The notes under the pieces are model-generated. The model did not search any database and had not been told where the DNA came from. It worked only from the letters and a program-made list of their open reading frames with translations. DNA of 64,000 bases from contig NZ_JAHLPN010000012.1 in the NCBI RefSeq assembly GCF_018917935.1, positions 35,083 to 99,082 on the forward strand. The letters are read 5' to 3'. Of the stretch, positions 35,560 through 46,420 are shown piece after piece. The translations under genes were made by a program, and so were the position numbers. Numbering within the stretch: the first letter of the stretch is position 1; each line of letters opens with the position of its first letter. The DNA comes from Kineothrix sp. MSJ-39. Lineage in GTDB: Bacteria; Bacillota; Clostridia; Lachnospirales; Lachnospiraceae.

Positions 35560-38013
35560 ATGATCGGGAATTTGAGGAATAGAATGAAAACAAAAAAGAA
35601 TAACCGCGGTGCAGCAATGATTATGGTTATTGTCAGTATTGCTTTCATCGGTATGTTGGTTGCGATGATCGTTTATATGGCGTATTGTAACTATTTGATG
35701 AAGGGAACTGACCGTGTGGCAAAGGATAACTTCTATTCCGCCGAAACAGCACTCGATATTATCAATGCAGGTCTGCAGCAGGAAGTTTCGGACAGCATGG
35801 CAGAGGCTTATGTGTATACCATGAAATACGCAGATGGCGATTCCGCTGAGGATATGTCCAAACATTTTCAGGAGAAATATTTCAAGCAGCTTGAAACTAA
35901 ACTGTGCGAAAAGAATTATACAGATCCGAATAATCCAACAGTGAAAAATACTGATAAGTGGGATGAGAAACAGCTTAAAGATATCCTGACAAAGGGTGGA
36001 ATGAGCCCGAATGATTCTATTGGCGTTCCGGGGACTGTATATGTGGGTATTGTAGCCGGACTGGAAAATGCACTTTATCATCCGGATGGATCTACCTACA
36101 CAGAAATGCAGAATCTGAGAATTGTATATACCAATGATAAGGGGTATGTATCTATTATCGAAACGGACATTCGAATCAAAGCGCCGGATTTGGACTATGC
36201 AGTTTCTACATCGCGGTTACAGATTGAAAATTATTCGCTGATTGCAAATAATAGATTGATTAACTCAAATGAATATGAAGGAGCACCGGCTGATTTTAGT
36301 GCAGGAGCGAATACAACAGTCACAGGTAATGTGTTTGGTGGTAATGACGGCATTTATGTGGCAAATCATAAGTCTCTTTCGTTTATAGAACCGCCTGTAG
36401 CATCAACTCCGGCAGATCCGACTACTGAAGAAGATAAAACTAAAACACAGTATTATCTGATTGCCAACACTTTGAATGTAAGCAATGCAAAGGACTCGGT
36501 TGGACTTGTAACAGATGATACGCATTTAAACTATGTATCTAATATCAATGTGACAACGGGAAATCTTTCTCTGGATGGTGCGACTTATGTAAAGGATGAT
36601 CTGACAACGGATGGAAACGGGAATAATATTAAGCTTTCCGGTATTTACAGAGGTTATGGCGATTCATTAAATAATTCCGGTGCCAGCAGTTCCATCCTTG
36701 TAAATGGCGCCAATACGAAGCTGGACTTCTCAAAACTGAACGAGCTGTTTCTGGTAGGTCATGCATATGTGGGTACAAAGCATTATGATGCAGATGCAGA
36801 CCGTTATAAAGCAGTATATGGAGCGGGAGCAGATGGCGATTATATTGAAAATATTCAGGATTATCAGACCAGACTGGATCAGACAACATCTGTTTCATCC
36901 AATAATGTGGAAAAGAATGCAAAGGATGTTATGCTTGGTGAATCTGTTTCCGTAAAGGCAGATCAGCTGATTTATATGGTACCTGCAGAATGTGTGGGAT
37001 TTGATACAGATACAGGTGAACAGGTGCTTGCCAAAAATCCAATGAGCTATGAAGAGTATCAGAAGCTTACGACAACCTACAAAACCGATCCGAATGATAG
37101 TACAAAATATACGACGGAACTGAAATATAAGGTTGTGGATCTTTCGAGATTATGGACGAAGCTGGGTGCTTCTTTCACTTCCGATTATAAAGCAGTATTT
37201 CGTCGTGTGAATGGGTCCGTACTTGTATATTTATATCTGGATTTTGGGACAAATGAGCTGCAGGCAAATGAATTCTTTAAAGCATATTATGAGTACGATA
37301 AAGACGGACTGAGCAGATACATTAAATCTTATGTATCCAATGTGATCTGGAATCCGGCACTGGCAAGTAATAATAACCAGAATCTGACACTTGCAGGTAA
37401 TGCATTTTATTTTACAAATAACGGTAAAAATTTAGTGCTGCAGGAAGATACGTTAAACAGCAGTGATGATAAACTGGAAGCGGCATTGAAAAATGTAGAT
37501 ACATATGCGGATACCTATACTTCTCTTATGCATACGTTGCAGGAAAATGCATCAAATAACACATCGATGCAGCAAAGTAACTCGGCATTTGAAAATATTG
37601 TAGATGTTGCTGCCGTATCAGGAAAGATAAAGACGGCTGACTTTAAGAAGGATCCTACAAGTCTGACGGAGGACGCGGTTGCACATGTAGATACGGGCGA
37701 TTATACATATGACGGATCAAATACAAGCTTGAAGGTAATCATCTCTTTGAAGAATGTCTACTTAGAAAAAGACTTTGATGGTCTTGTAATAGCAGGTGGC
37801 GATATTGTGATCGGTTCTCAATGTAATTCTGTTACATACAATGCGGATGAGGTTAAGAAGGCACTGCGAGCAAAATCCGCATCAGGTTACTATGCTTATG
37901 AAGCTTTGGGTGACAGTGGTAAGCTTACATATGCTGAAACAGCGGAAGTTGCAGGTAATGAGTATGTCGATCTTGGTTCACTGATTGTTTACCAGAACTG
38001 GAAGAAAGAATAG
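35560..38013 (+). CDS. Very large PilX-like protein without Glu at +5
   Basis: The protein of about 817 residues begins with a basic leader ending NNRG and AAMIMVIVSIAFIGMLVAMI. Position +5 is Met rather than Glu, as in some PilX-like proteins that head the minor-pilin complex (GspK-like). The extracellular part is about 780 residues with many Asn/Asp/Thr repeats. Starts at 35560 and 35584 are both plausible; the track frame from 35461 overlaps the previous gene and is not supported. Its place between the PilV-like and FimU-like genes fits PilX. Confidence 0.75.
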   Translation: MIGNLRNRMKTKKNNRGAAMIMVIVSIAFIGMLVAMIVYMAYCNYLMKGTDRVAKDNFYSAETALDIINAGLQQEVSDSMAEAYVYTMKYADGDSAEDMSKHFQEKYFKQLETKLCEKNYTDPNNPTVKNTDKWDEKQLKDILTKGGMSPNDSIGVPGTVYVGIVAGLENALYHPDGSTYTEMQNLRIVYTNDKGYVSIIETDIRIKAPDLDYAVSTSRLQIENYSLIANNRLINSNEYEGAPADFSAGANTTVTGNVFGGNDGIYVANHKSLSFIEPPVASTPADPTTEEDKTKTQYYLIANTLNVSNAKDSVGLVTDDTHLNYVSNINVTTGNLSLDGATYVKDDLTTDGNGNNIKLSGIYRGYGDSLNNSGASSSILVNGANTKLDFSKLNELFLVGHAYVGTKHYDADADRYKAVYGAGADGDYIENIQDYQTRLDQTTSVSSNNVEKNAKDVMLGESVSVKADQLIYMVPAECVGFDTDTGEQVLAKNPMSYEEYQKLTTTYKTDPNDSTKYTTELKYKVVDLSRLWTKLGASFTSDYKAVFRRVNGSVLVYLYLDFGTNELQANEFFKAYYEYDKDGLSRYIKSYVSNVIWNPALASNNNQNLTLAGNAFYFTNNGKNLVLQEDTLNSSDDKLEAALKNVDTYADTYTSLMHTLQENASNNTSMQQSNSAFENIVDVAAVSGKIKTADFKKDPTSLTEDAVAHVDTGDYTYDGSNTSLKVIISLKNVYLEKDFDGLVIAGGDIVIGSQCNSVTYNADEVKKALRAKSASGYYAYEALGDSGKLTYAETAEVAGNEYVDLGSLIVYQNWKKE

Positions 38014-38023
38014 GCGGTGTGTG

Positions 38024-38548
38024 ATGAAGAAAAATAATGAAGGATTCTCGATTGTAGAGTTAGTAGTTGTAATTGCATTATTGTCTATCTTTTTAGGAAT
38101 ATTTGTATCAAATATTGGCGTGATCACAGGATATACGGCAAAGGAATGTTATAAAAAGATATCTTCTGCAATTACGGCTAATAAAATTGAAACACTTGGA
38201 AAGGCAACAACGACGGGTGATGTTTATCTGGAGATTTATGTTAATTCTACAGATAAACTTCTGTACGCCAGAACTGTAACGAAAGGGAATACTGCTAATC
38301 CGGAGTATAAAAATGTCGAGAAACTTGCCAAGAAGAATAATGTTAAGATTTCCTATGTAGTTAAGCCGAATCCAACATCATCGGTTACAAATCCGGTATC
38401 GGAAGGACATCCGCTTAAAATCTGCTTTAACAGGGCAACAGGGGCAATCGAGAGCCCGGCAAATTTATCGATGATCGTTGTAAAAGCAGGAACCTACACT
38501 TATAAAATTGATATTGTGGCGGCAACGGGTAAAGTCAAAGGGAAATAG
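38024..38548 (+). CDS. Minor pilin, GspH/FimU-like
   Basis: The 174-residue prepilin starts MKKNNEG then FSIVELVVVIALLSIFLGIF, with Glu at +5. It is of ordinary size, with a C-terminal domain containing VEKLAKKNNVKISYVVKP. It is the small member of the minor-pilin set. I chose the ATG at 38024; a longer frame from 37985 overlaps the previous gene. Confidence 0.85.
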   Translation: MKKNNEGFSIVELVVVIALLSIFLGIFVSNIGVITGYTAKECYKKISSAITANKIETLGKATTTGDVYLEIYVNSTDKLLYARTVTKGNTANPEYKNVEKLAKKNNVKISYVVKPNPTSSVTNPVSEGHPLKICFNRATGAIESPANLSMIVVKAGTYTYKIDIVAATGKVKGK

Positions 38549-38588
38549 TACAGGACAGAAATAAATGGGTTGTAAGATGGGAGGAACT

Positions 38589-41048
38589 ATGAACGTAAAA
38601 AAGAAAAAAACCGGAAATAACAGAGGTTTTAGTATGGTCGAGCTTTTGATTGCTTTTGGAATTATGGGAGTGATCGTTACAACAGTCGGCTATATGATGA
38701 CGACTTCATCAAAAACTTATAGCTCATTAAGTACGGAAGCACAGCTTCAGTCTGAAGCGCAGCTTGTGGCAAATGCAATTTCGGAACTGGCAATTGATTC
38801 TTTTGACGCCGGTAATGTTGCATTGGTAAAAAAGTATACAGTACAGTATGATTCTTCAATAACAGATAAGAGTTATTTTTATCTTTTGTCTAAAACAAGA
38901 GCGGAAAAAACGAGATACAAGATCTATTTAAATGCAACGAGCAAGGAATTATATCTCGATACAGAAACATATGATGCATCTACAGAGTCTTATACGGTCA
39001 AAAACAGTGGAGCTTTGCTGGGGCAGTATCTGGAAGATTTTCAAGTGGATTTAGACAGAGTAAAGGATGAGAATATCCTTTCTTTTGCATTGACCTATAA
39101 AAAAAATGGCAGAAGCTACAAAGGTGATTATCAGGTGCTGATGCGTAACAGAGCTTATGCAGATCCTGATTCTAAAAATGATGATACGGCTGAGGCACAG
39201 CTCAAGGCACTTACATTGACACCAAAGCTCGTATATATTGATGTAATAAAAGGCGTTACAACACAGTATTATGAGGATTCAATCCATTCTGGTGCCCATA
39301 CAATCACAAACGGGGCAGGAAGTATTAAATTTACGGCAAAGCCTACATATAAGGGAACACCGGCAAGTGAAGACAGTGACTGGAGCCTGATTAATTATGA
39401 CAGCACGATTTTCAGTATGAGTACTGCCAAGGGCAAAGAAAGCAATCTGACATGGTCGGATGTCGGATTGGATAAATTCATTAATACACCGAATACAGAA
39501 TTCAGTGTTGTTGCAGCACAAGGTAATATCAAGAAGGAAGCTAGAATCAGACTGCGGATTGTAAGGAAGATTACATGGGCAGGATCAACCGGCATTTCCG
39601 GATGGAAGAGTGAGTACGCAAATGAGATATATAAAGGGAAACAGGTTCCGGATACCAATAATTATGCAAATGCAGGTACTTCGGTTACTTTGATTCCAAC
39701 AATCGATCAGTCGAATGTCAGCACGGATTTGACATGGAAGCTTTATCATCGTAACCCGCAGGCAACCAATGCGGAATGGCAGTTATGTTCGAATGATGCG
39801 CTTGCGAAGCTGTCTTCTGCAAAAACCAGTGGCGGACGCCAGTCAAATACCGTTGTAGTCGGCAAAAATGCACAGAATTTAAGTGATGAATTTAAGGTTG
39901 AGGTTATTTCTGATTTCGATGATTCTGTAAAGGCTGCGTATATCTTTGGCATTTTGCCTACCAAGAAACAGTCAAGCAACGGTGATAACAGCCGTGGTTT
40001 TAAATTAAACTTTAATGATTGGGCATCAGATGTGACCAGAGGTGGATATACGGATGATCATACGGCACCGGACAATGATGGACAGAGAAAGGTAAAAAAG
40101 GTTACCAGAATTACAGGAATCAAAGCAGTGGGTCCTAACAATATTAATGATCCGGCAGAGGGATTGAAGCGCTTTTATCATCCGGTAGCAAATCCTGATG
40201 ACGGTCAGGGATATATTTATGTGGATATGAATTCATTTGGCTTTAAGATTGATCAGATGGAGCAGTTCTATTTGCATGATAATATGTACTTGGAAGTATC
40301 TTTTTATTATGACTTTGATGTTCTGAATCCAAATACACACCAGCCAACAGGTGAAACAAAGAATGTCCAGGGAACTATGCGTTATCATATTCATCCGGTT
40401 GAGATGCAGCCATTAGTGCCAACTACAATTTGTCTGCAGAAGGGGCAGTCAACAGAGATTGATACACAGATGAAGTATTATAATGTGACAAAACGTAGTG
40501 AGTGGGGAATTTATGTAAATAGTTACACGAAATCCGATTCAAAATGGAGCAGATCCAGCAACTTAAATCGAGCCGGTATGGAGGGTACAAATCAGTATCT
40601 GAGCTTTGCGGATAAATCTGCTTATGGAAACGCAGACAATTATGTGGATCAGATTTCTTGCCAAATGGAAGCAAAGAGTACAACCAAACAGTATCCGACA
40701 GATGCATTATACGTAAGGATAACTTCCGAAGATTATTATAGTTTTAGAAAAAATAATAATACTGGTAATAACGGACAGGACGATGGAAAGGCTTATCGTG
40801 ACTATAAGGTTTATATTGCAAATGTAGAGGGGCAGGGAGTTTATTTGCCAGGACCAAATTCAACATATGGAAATTTCCCAAGCAATATAACGGCAACCAG
40901 TGCGGGAACTGGAGTGACAATCAAGGGTATTGATACAACAGGTAAGGAAGTATCTGCTGTAGTATATAAATCCGGTAATAAATATAAATGTGTATACGGA
41001 CCAAATACATATACCTATAACAGTACTTATGAATACTGGAAAAAATAG
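38589..41048 (+). CDS. Very large minor pilin, PilW-like
   Basis: The protein of about 819 residues has a 13-residue leader ending NNRG, then FSMVELLIAFGIMGVIVTTV, with Glu at +5. GGGAGG decides the start at 38589. The extracellular part contains long beta-rich stretches with repeated Tyr/Asn/Thr, suggesting several folded modules. PilW proteins usually have under 400 residues. It is followed by the 1728-residue secreted protein after 27 bp. Confidence 0.8.
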   Translation: MNVKKKKTGNNRGFSMVELLIAFGIMGVIVTTVGYMMTTSSKTYSSLSTEAQLQSEAQLVANAISELAIDSFDAGNVALVKKYTVQYDSSITDKSYFYLLSKTRAEKTRYKIYLNATSKELYLDTETYDASTESYTVKNSGALLGQYLEDFQVDLDRVKDENILSFALTYKKNGRSYKGDYQVLMRNRAYADPDSKNDDTAEAQLKALTLTPKLVYIDVIKGVTTQYYEDSIHSGAHTITNGAGSIKFTAKPTYKGTPASEDSDWSLINYDSTIFSMSTAKGKESNLTWSDVGLDKFINTPNTEFSVVAAQGNIKKEARIRLRIVRKITWAGSTGISGWKSEYANEIYKGKQVPDTNNYANAGTSVTLIPTIDQSNVSTDLTWKLYHRNPQATNAEWQLCSNDALAKLSSAKTSGGRQSNTVVVGKNAQNLSDEFKVEVISDFDDSVKAAYIFGILPTKKQSSNGDNSRGFKLNFNDWASDVTRGGYTDDHTAPDNDGQRKVKKVTRITGIKAVGPNNINDPAEGLKRFYHPVANPDDGQGYIYVDMNSFGFKIDQMEQFYLHDNMYLEVSFYYDFDVLNPNTHQPTGETKNVQGTMRYHIHPVEMQPLVPTTICLQKGQSTEIDTQMKYYNVTKRSEWGIYVNSYTKSDSKWSRSSNLNRAGMEGTNQYLSFADKSAYGNADNYVDQISCQMEAKSTTKQYPTDALYVRITSEDYYSFRKNNNTGNNGQDDGKAYRDYKVYIANVEGQGVYLPGPNSTYGNFPSNITATSAGTGVTIKGIDTTGKEVSAVVYKSGNKYKCVYGPNTYTYNSTYEYWKK

Positions 41049-41075
41049 AAATAGCCGGGTAAAACAGGAGAGCGT

Positions 41076-44000
41076 ATGAGAATGAGCAAGAAAAGTAAAA
41101 GGACAATAGTAGGATTAGTCGGATTTTGCATGGCTGCGGTTATATTCGGAGCGGAGGTAATGACCAACGTAACAGATGTGCAGGCTGAAACAAAGGTGTT
41201 TGATAAGATTAAAGATACCTATCAGACAGAAAACGCAACAACTTTTACTATATTGGAAATTGAACCAACAGCGGAAACTTATAAGGTTGACAAGGATCAG
41301 AATGCAAATGATTATAAATCAACGAAAGCAGAGTTGGGTTACTTGTTTTCAGATACAAGATATAGCGATGAAATGAGGGGATTTGGTAAAACTTCTCAAG
41401 GTAGAGCATTAGGAGATCCAAATTACAATCTGGATAATAATAGAAATGAATATGCCAAGATTTTGTTAAAAATGCGAAATTTTGGTATGATAAAGCCGGA
41501 TGGTATTGATGCGCAGAGAGATGCGCAAAGTGTGGGTGAATACCTGTTTTATGCACCTGGAAATGCTATTTTTTCTACTTTTAAAACTGGTGACTATGAA
41601 GAGTTTACGGAAAAAACATTTGTAAAAGGTATATATTCCATGAAAGAGGGTGGAGAATACCAGCTTGCAGATGGATATGAAATTGACAAGAATGGCAGAA
41701 TTTGTCTGGTTAAACAGGAAAGTGTCAGTGAAAATGATCTTACAGAAGAAGATCGTGCAAATATCATTGGACCGGATGAATCCGTTAGCAGCAACTCGAT
41801 TGTAAAGCGGCTGGAACCTGTTACAATCGATACTACTAAGATGGGATTACCGGTGGCTGCAGACGGAACAAAGCTTGTTACACATGTTGGTCAGGGTGGT
41901 AATCTGACTTTTACAAGATCATTGAATACTTCCTTAACACATACAGAATATTGGGGATATGTCAGTGACGATGAAAGTGGTCAGATTTCTTTATACTATG
42001 CTACAAGTTTAAAAGGCAGCCAGAAACATTATAACAGTAATTGGTTTCAAGAGTATGTATTTGGTAATTATGTCGATTATAAGAATAAGATGACCATTAA
42101 GTATATTACCAAAGCAGCGAATGAGGTAACAGCGAAGGATATTGAGACGGCTAACCTTATTTATATCAACGGAACAAATACAGAATTTATAAATGAAAAA
42201 CAGGATATATCAGATGATGTTCTGCTTACTTTATTTAATAAAGTTGCTGTAGATCACAAGGCTTTGATTATGGATTATTTGAATTATAGTCCGGAGTCCG
42301 CAGAGTCACAGAATATCAGTAAATTGGCTCTCCTTTTATGGCAGACGGATTATTCGAATGTTGTAACAAGAGCGCAGGAAAAGGGATTATATAATTCTAC
42401 AACAGAAAAAATAGAATCCCCAAAAGATTCTGAAACGAATAAGCCAACAAAGACATCGGCTGAAATTATAAAAGAACTCTTTGAAGATAAAGAGTTTGTA
42501 AGTGGATTAAAAACCACTATTATGTATGGCGGTAATGGTAACTTTGTAACGGGTAATACATATGTATATAATCATCATATTGCTGATTTCGATTCGCCAA
42601 GAGCAATGGTAGATGCACTTGATTTTATCGGAAATGGTGATTTTACTTCTTATTATACATCAGCGGTTGCATCTTCTGGATTTTCAGAGGTATTAAGTTA
42701 TATTAATACAACCAATAAGAATTCACTGGAAGGAACGATGCCAACTAGAGTATCTCCGGCTGTTGCGGTTCAGTACATTCTGGTAAGTGACGGAAGAGGG
42801 CTGGCTGTAGTAAAAAACAGTCTGAATATTTTGGAAATCCAGCCGACCACAGCGTTTCTTTATAATGAAAAGCGCGGATCGGAGGAATATGCTGATCTTG
42901 CATCAAACAGCAAAACGAAAAAGAACAGAGATGCATTTATAGCGAAATATCTGAGCGCTTACTATAATCAGGATACCATGAAGAAATTTATTACGTTTGA
43001 ATCCATGTCGATTGATGAATTTAATGGACGTAATGAAGATCTTGTTGAGACATATGATATTGTTTATATTGGCGGTGAGATTGGCAATTATTATTATACA
43101 ACTGTAAATTCAGGGACATCATCTTCCGGTAGTAATGTAAATACTTATACAGCAGTTGATGGAATTTATAATCCAATTTCATCTGTAACAGGTGATAATC
43201 AGCAGACAACAGCCGGTACATCAAATGCAGTGAAAAAGGATCTGCCCGTTTATACAGATAAAGCAATGACTGGTATGATCTATTACAATATCGGAGATAT
43301 TGTAACAGCAAATAACTGGCTGCTCGGATATCTGGATACGGATCCAAGTACAGAAATCTCAGCTGCGGATCTTGCTGATAAGGAAAGTAACAGAGATGCC
43401 AATATTACAAGATTAAATGGAAAAACAAGTACGACGAGATATCCGGGACGTGATATTACCAAGACAAAGCTTGCAAAACTGGAAGAATATGTGAAAGCAA
43501 ATTGTCTGGTAGTAGTAGACGGAAGCCTGATGGGAGCAGTTGGTACAAAGGATAATATCAAAATTAATCCGACAGCAGTCAATTCAGATGTAAATGATAA
43601 TAAAAATGATCATGGACGTGTCGATAATGCTTCTAATCTGTATGAATTTTTACAGTATACGTTAGGATATATCTATAATAAAGAAACAGGTGAATATGAA
43701 AATAAAGTAACGGATTCGGTTACTGTAACCTCAGACGCTGCAACAGATACATACGCAGCTGAAAATGCAGGGGGCTACAAGCGATATGTAGGATCAAATG
43801 TTGTTACAACGAGTCAGTTTGAAGCAGGAACTGTTACAAAGGATACGGTAAGTAAGTATGTTGCGACAGAGAAGCTGACACTTACATTAAATAAGAAGCC
43901 TACGGAGTACAGTTATCTGACAAAACAGGGTACGCAGATCATTGATCCGGATACTGTGCAGTATCTGGAGCAGGATTCGGATGGATCGAGAACTTTGACA

Positions 44001-46262
44001 TATCAGTTTGTGATCGGTGCAGATGCGACAGACGGCAATATTGTGACGACCTATAAACCGCATTTGTATATTGATATCAACAATGATGGTAAATATTCTG
44101 CCAAGACGGAAGAAATTGCGGATATAACGGTGGAGGTGACCGGAAGCGGGGCTGAAGCAGAGAAAAACGCAAATGGCGAATATGTATTATATAAAGATAT
44201 TGAGTATACCATGAAGCGTGCGATTGCGAAGGATTATTGCGGTCTCTTGAAGTGGAAGCTGGATGTGGAAGCATATCAGTATGCAAATTCACATGCTTCG
44301 GAAGAAGGCTATACACTTGCAAAGAATATTACCGGAAATGAAAAAATCTGCAGTATTTTACAGATCACGAATTATCCAACAAAACGTCATTGGACAAAAG
44401 ATGGAAAGACACCCGGCTCTACATTGAATTTGGAAGAGGCAATAAAGGATCAGAATGGTACATATGGAAAATATCTGAATAATATTCCGGGATATAAAGT
44501 TGTTGTTTCTACTCTGGATGTAAGTCAATTTGAAGATGATTTTGATACCAAATGGACGGAAGAAAGTCAAAAGCCGGCACATAAGAGTCTTGAGGATTTT
44601 GCACTTGAGTATTTTGCATCTTATATGGTTGGAGAAGAAAAAGATACGGCAGGAAATGTGACAAAAGAAGGCGTTAAAGGTGCCAATATGTTAGTGCTTG
44701 GTTTTGGTGATGATTATGCAAACTTTACCAAGATGAGCGCAATGAAAGCAGTTGAGGCATTTATGGAAAGTGGTAAGCCAACCTTGCTTGCACATGATTT
44801 TATCGGATTTAATTCAGGATTCCAGCAGGTAACAGAGTTGCGTAATCTGGTCGGTATGGATCGGTATGGTAATACGCAGAATATTCTTTCAGATGATAGT
44901 AAGACAGTATTTATGGGGCTGGCAAACAAATCAGATGCTGCAAAAGGGCTGAATTATTTACATTCCGGTTCAAGCTATACAAGAACAGCGGCAAATGCTG
45001 CAGAAGTGAATCTGATCGAGTCAACAGGAAAGACAGTGGCATATCAGCCTGGTATGGCAAGAAAAACCATACTGCCATATACACAGGGATTTAGTAATAC
45101 GTTGATTTGTTGGAAACGTAATGGGCAGAGTAAAAACTGGCTGAATTCGAACCTGGTATATTTAAATGGAAACGGTGAAGCAGATTATACGGTAAATAAA
45201 ATGAATGATGGACAGATTACGACATATCCGTATATTTTACCGGATTCTTTTAAAGTATCTCAGACTCATTCACAGTATTTCCAGCTTGATCTGGATGCGG
45301 ATGATGACAATGATAAGGAGTCGGATGTAGTAGTATGGTACACAATGGGAGACAGTAATTTAGACAGTGGTAAATTTAACCCATATGCAGATACTGTTGG
45401 CGGACCGATGGCAACGGATGGATATTATATTTATAATAAAGGTAATATTACATATACCGGAGCCGGTCATGGGCAGATGAATGGTAACAATCTGGATTCG
45501 GAAGCACAGTTGTTTGTAAATACATTAATGGCATCCTTTACGGCGAAGTATACAACACCGGATATTGGATTCTTTGAAACACCGGATCTGAATGCAACAG
45601 CAATCAGCAGTCTGGCAATTCCATATGATAAAAATGTTACAAAGCCTGTTGATCCGGATCATCCAAATGCAGGAAACACAGCAGTGGATTCCTCTATTCT
45701 GACAAATACGGACGGTACGAGAAAATATCAGTTTGTAGATCCGAATACAGATACTACAATAGATGAAAAGTCTGCAAGAACAATTGGTACACCGATGTAT
45801 TTCCGCCTGAATGATACAAATTTCGTACGTGGTAATAAGTATCTTACAATTAAGTATTATCTGAAGGCTGAAGGAAAAGAATCTGGGGATGAATATACAC
45901 TGAAGGTAGGAAACAGAGAAGTAAAGGCACGTGTAGAAACCGTAAATAAAACATCAGCTGTAGATATTTCAGAGTATATCAATACCTATACGGTTGCTAA
46001 CGGAAGCTTTGGCTCTGTGATCGCAAAAGATACGCTGGATGGAAATAAGGTGAAGAATCTGTCAAGTATGGCAACTTATGGTTTTTATCTGCCATTATCA
46101 TACTTAAATGATACAGGCGCCTTTACGATCATCATGGAAGCGCAGACGACTGTAAAGACTGTTTCATCAACTACAGGTCAGGAAGATGAGGAGAAGGAGA
46201 TAGAGCAGAAAGCTTATCAGGAACTTACAGTAACAAAGACAGATCTTCTGAATCTTGATTAG
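41076..46262 (+). CDS. 1728-residue secreted protein of the pilus operon
   Basis: A signal peptide is clear: KKSKRTIVGLVGFCMAAVIF followed by a cleavage site near DVQA|ET (residue 37). The mature protein of about 1690 residues has no further membrane segment, no LPXTG or other wall-anchoring motif and ends TDLLNLD. It starts with FTILEIEPTAE, which recalls the DUF5057-type secreted proteins of Clostridia (from memory). It is the last gene of the pilus cluster and sits where PilY1 sits in Proteobacteria. A tip or surface adhesin carried by the minor pilins is the simplest guess. Confidence 0.7.
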   Translation: MRMSKKSKRTIVGLVGFCMAAVIFGAEVMTNVTDVQAETKVFDKIKDTYQTENATTFTILEIEPTAETYKVDKDQNANDYKSTKAELGYLFSDTRYSDEMRGFGKTSQGRALGDPNYNLDNNRNEYAKILLKMRNFGMIKPDGIDAQRDAQSVGEYLFYAPGNAIFSTFKTGDYEEFTEKTFVKGIYSMKEGGEYQLADGYEIDKNGRICLVKQESVSENDLTEEDRANIIGPDESVSSNSIVKRLEPVTIDTTKMGLPVAADGTKLVTHVGQGGNLTFTRSLNTSLTHTEYWGYVSDDESGQISLYYATSLKGSQKHYNSNWFQEYVFGNYVDYKNKMTIKYITKAANEVTAKDIETANLIYINGTNTEFINEKQDISDDVLLTLFNKVAVDHKALIMDYLNYSPESAESQNISKLALLLWQTDYSNVVTRAQEKGLYNSTTEKIESPKDSETNKPTKTSAEIIKELFEDKEFVSGLKTTIMYGGNGNFVTGNTYVYNHHIADFDSPRAMVDALDFIGNGDFTSYYTSAVASSGFSEVLSYINTTNKNSLEGTMPTRVSPAVAVQYILVSDGRGLAVVKNSLNILEIQPTTAFLYNEKRGSEEYADLASNSKTKKNRDAFIAKYLSAYYNQDTMKKFITFESMSIDEFNGRNEDLVETYDIVYIGGEIGNYYYTTVNSGTSSSGSNVNTYTAVDGIYNPISSVTGDNQQTTAGTSNAVKKDLPVYTDKAMTGMIYYNIGDIVTANNWLLGYLDTDPSTEISAADLADKESNRDANITRLNGKTSTTRYPGRDITKTKLAKLEEYVKANCLVVVDGSLMGAVGTKDNIKINPTAVNSDVNDNKNDHGRVDNASNLYEFLQYTLGYIYNKETGEYENKVTDSVTVTSDAATDTYAAENAGGYKRYVGSNVVTTSQFEAGTVTKDTVSKYVATEKLTLTLNKKPTEYSYLTKQGTQIIDPDTVQYLEQDSDGSRTLTYQFVIGADATDGNIVTTYKPHLYIDINNDGKYSAKTEEIADITVEVTGSGAEAEKNANGEYVLYKDIEYTMKRAIAKDYCGLLKWKLDVEAYQYANSHASEEGYTLAKNITGNEKICSILQITNYPTKRHWTKDGKTPGSTLNLEEAIKDQNGTYGKYLNNIPGYKVVVSTLDVSQFEDDFDTKWTEESQKPAHKSLEDFALEYFASYMVGEEKDTAGNVTKEGVKGANMLVLGFGDDYANFTKMSAMKAVEAFMESGKPTLLAHDFIGFNSGFQQVTELRNLVGMDRYGNTQNILSDDSKTVFMGLANKSDAAKGLNYLHSGSSYTRTAANAAEVNLIESTGKTVAYQPGMARKTILPYTQGFSNTLICWKRNGQSKNWLNSNLVYLNGNGEADYTVNKMNDGQITTYPYILPDSFKVSQTHSQYFQLDLDADDDNDKESDVVVWYTMGDSNLDSGKFNPYADTVGGPMATDGYYIYNKGNITYTGAGHGQMNGNNLDSEAQLFVNTLMASFTAKYTTPDIGFFETPDLNATAISSLAIPYDKNVTKPVDPDHPNAGNTAVDSSILTNTDGTRKYQFVDPNTDTTIDEKSARTIGTPMYFRLNDTNFVRGNKYLTIKYYLKAEGKESGDEYTLKVGNREVKARVETVNKTSAVDISEYINTYTVANGSFGSVIAKDTLDGNKVKNLSSMATYGFYLPLSYLNDTGAFTIIMEAQTTVKTVSSTTGQEDEEKEIEQKAYQELTVTKTDLLNLD

Positions 46263-46278
46263 AACAAAGTATATAGAG

Positions 46279-46307
46279 TTGTGTCTGCCATTAATTTGTG
46301 ATAAAAT
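46279..46307 (+). promoter_or_regulatory. Promoter of the glycan operon
   Basis: TTGTGT (46279-46284) and TAAAAT (46302-46307) are 17 bp apart, with TG one base before the -10. It lies upstream of a stem-loop (46338-46365), so the loop is inside the leader of the glycan transcript. Confidence 0.6.
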
Positions 46308-46337
46308 TCAATGTGAGCAGAGGGTCATATACACATG

Positions 46338-46371
46338 ATATGGGATGGCATACGCCATCCCATATTTTATA
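46338..46371 (+). terminator. Stem-loop in the leader of the glycan operon
   Basis: ATATGGGATGGC and GCCATCCCATAT form a perfect 12-bp stem around ATAC, followed by TTTTAT. It may terminate the pilus transcript and, since a promoter precedes it, also act as an attenuator for the glycan operon. Confidence 0.7.
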
Positions 46372-46420
46372 AAAAGAGTATGAAATATTTTAAAAGAAGA
46401 TATGAAAGAAGAAATAAAAA

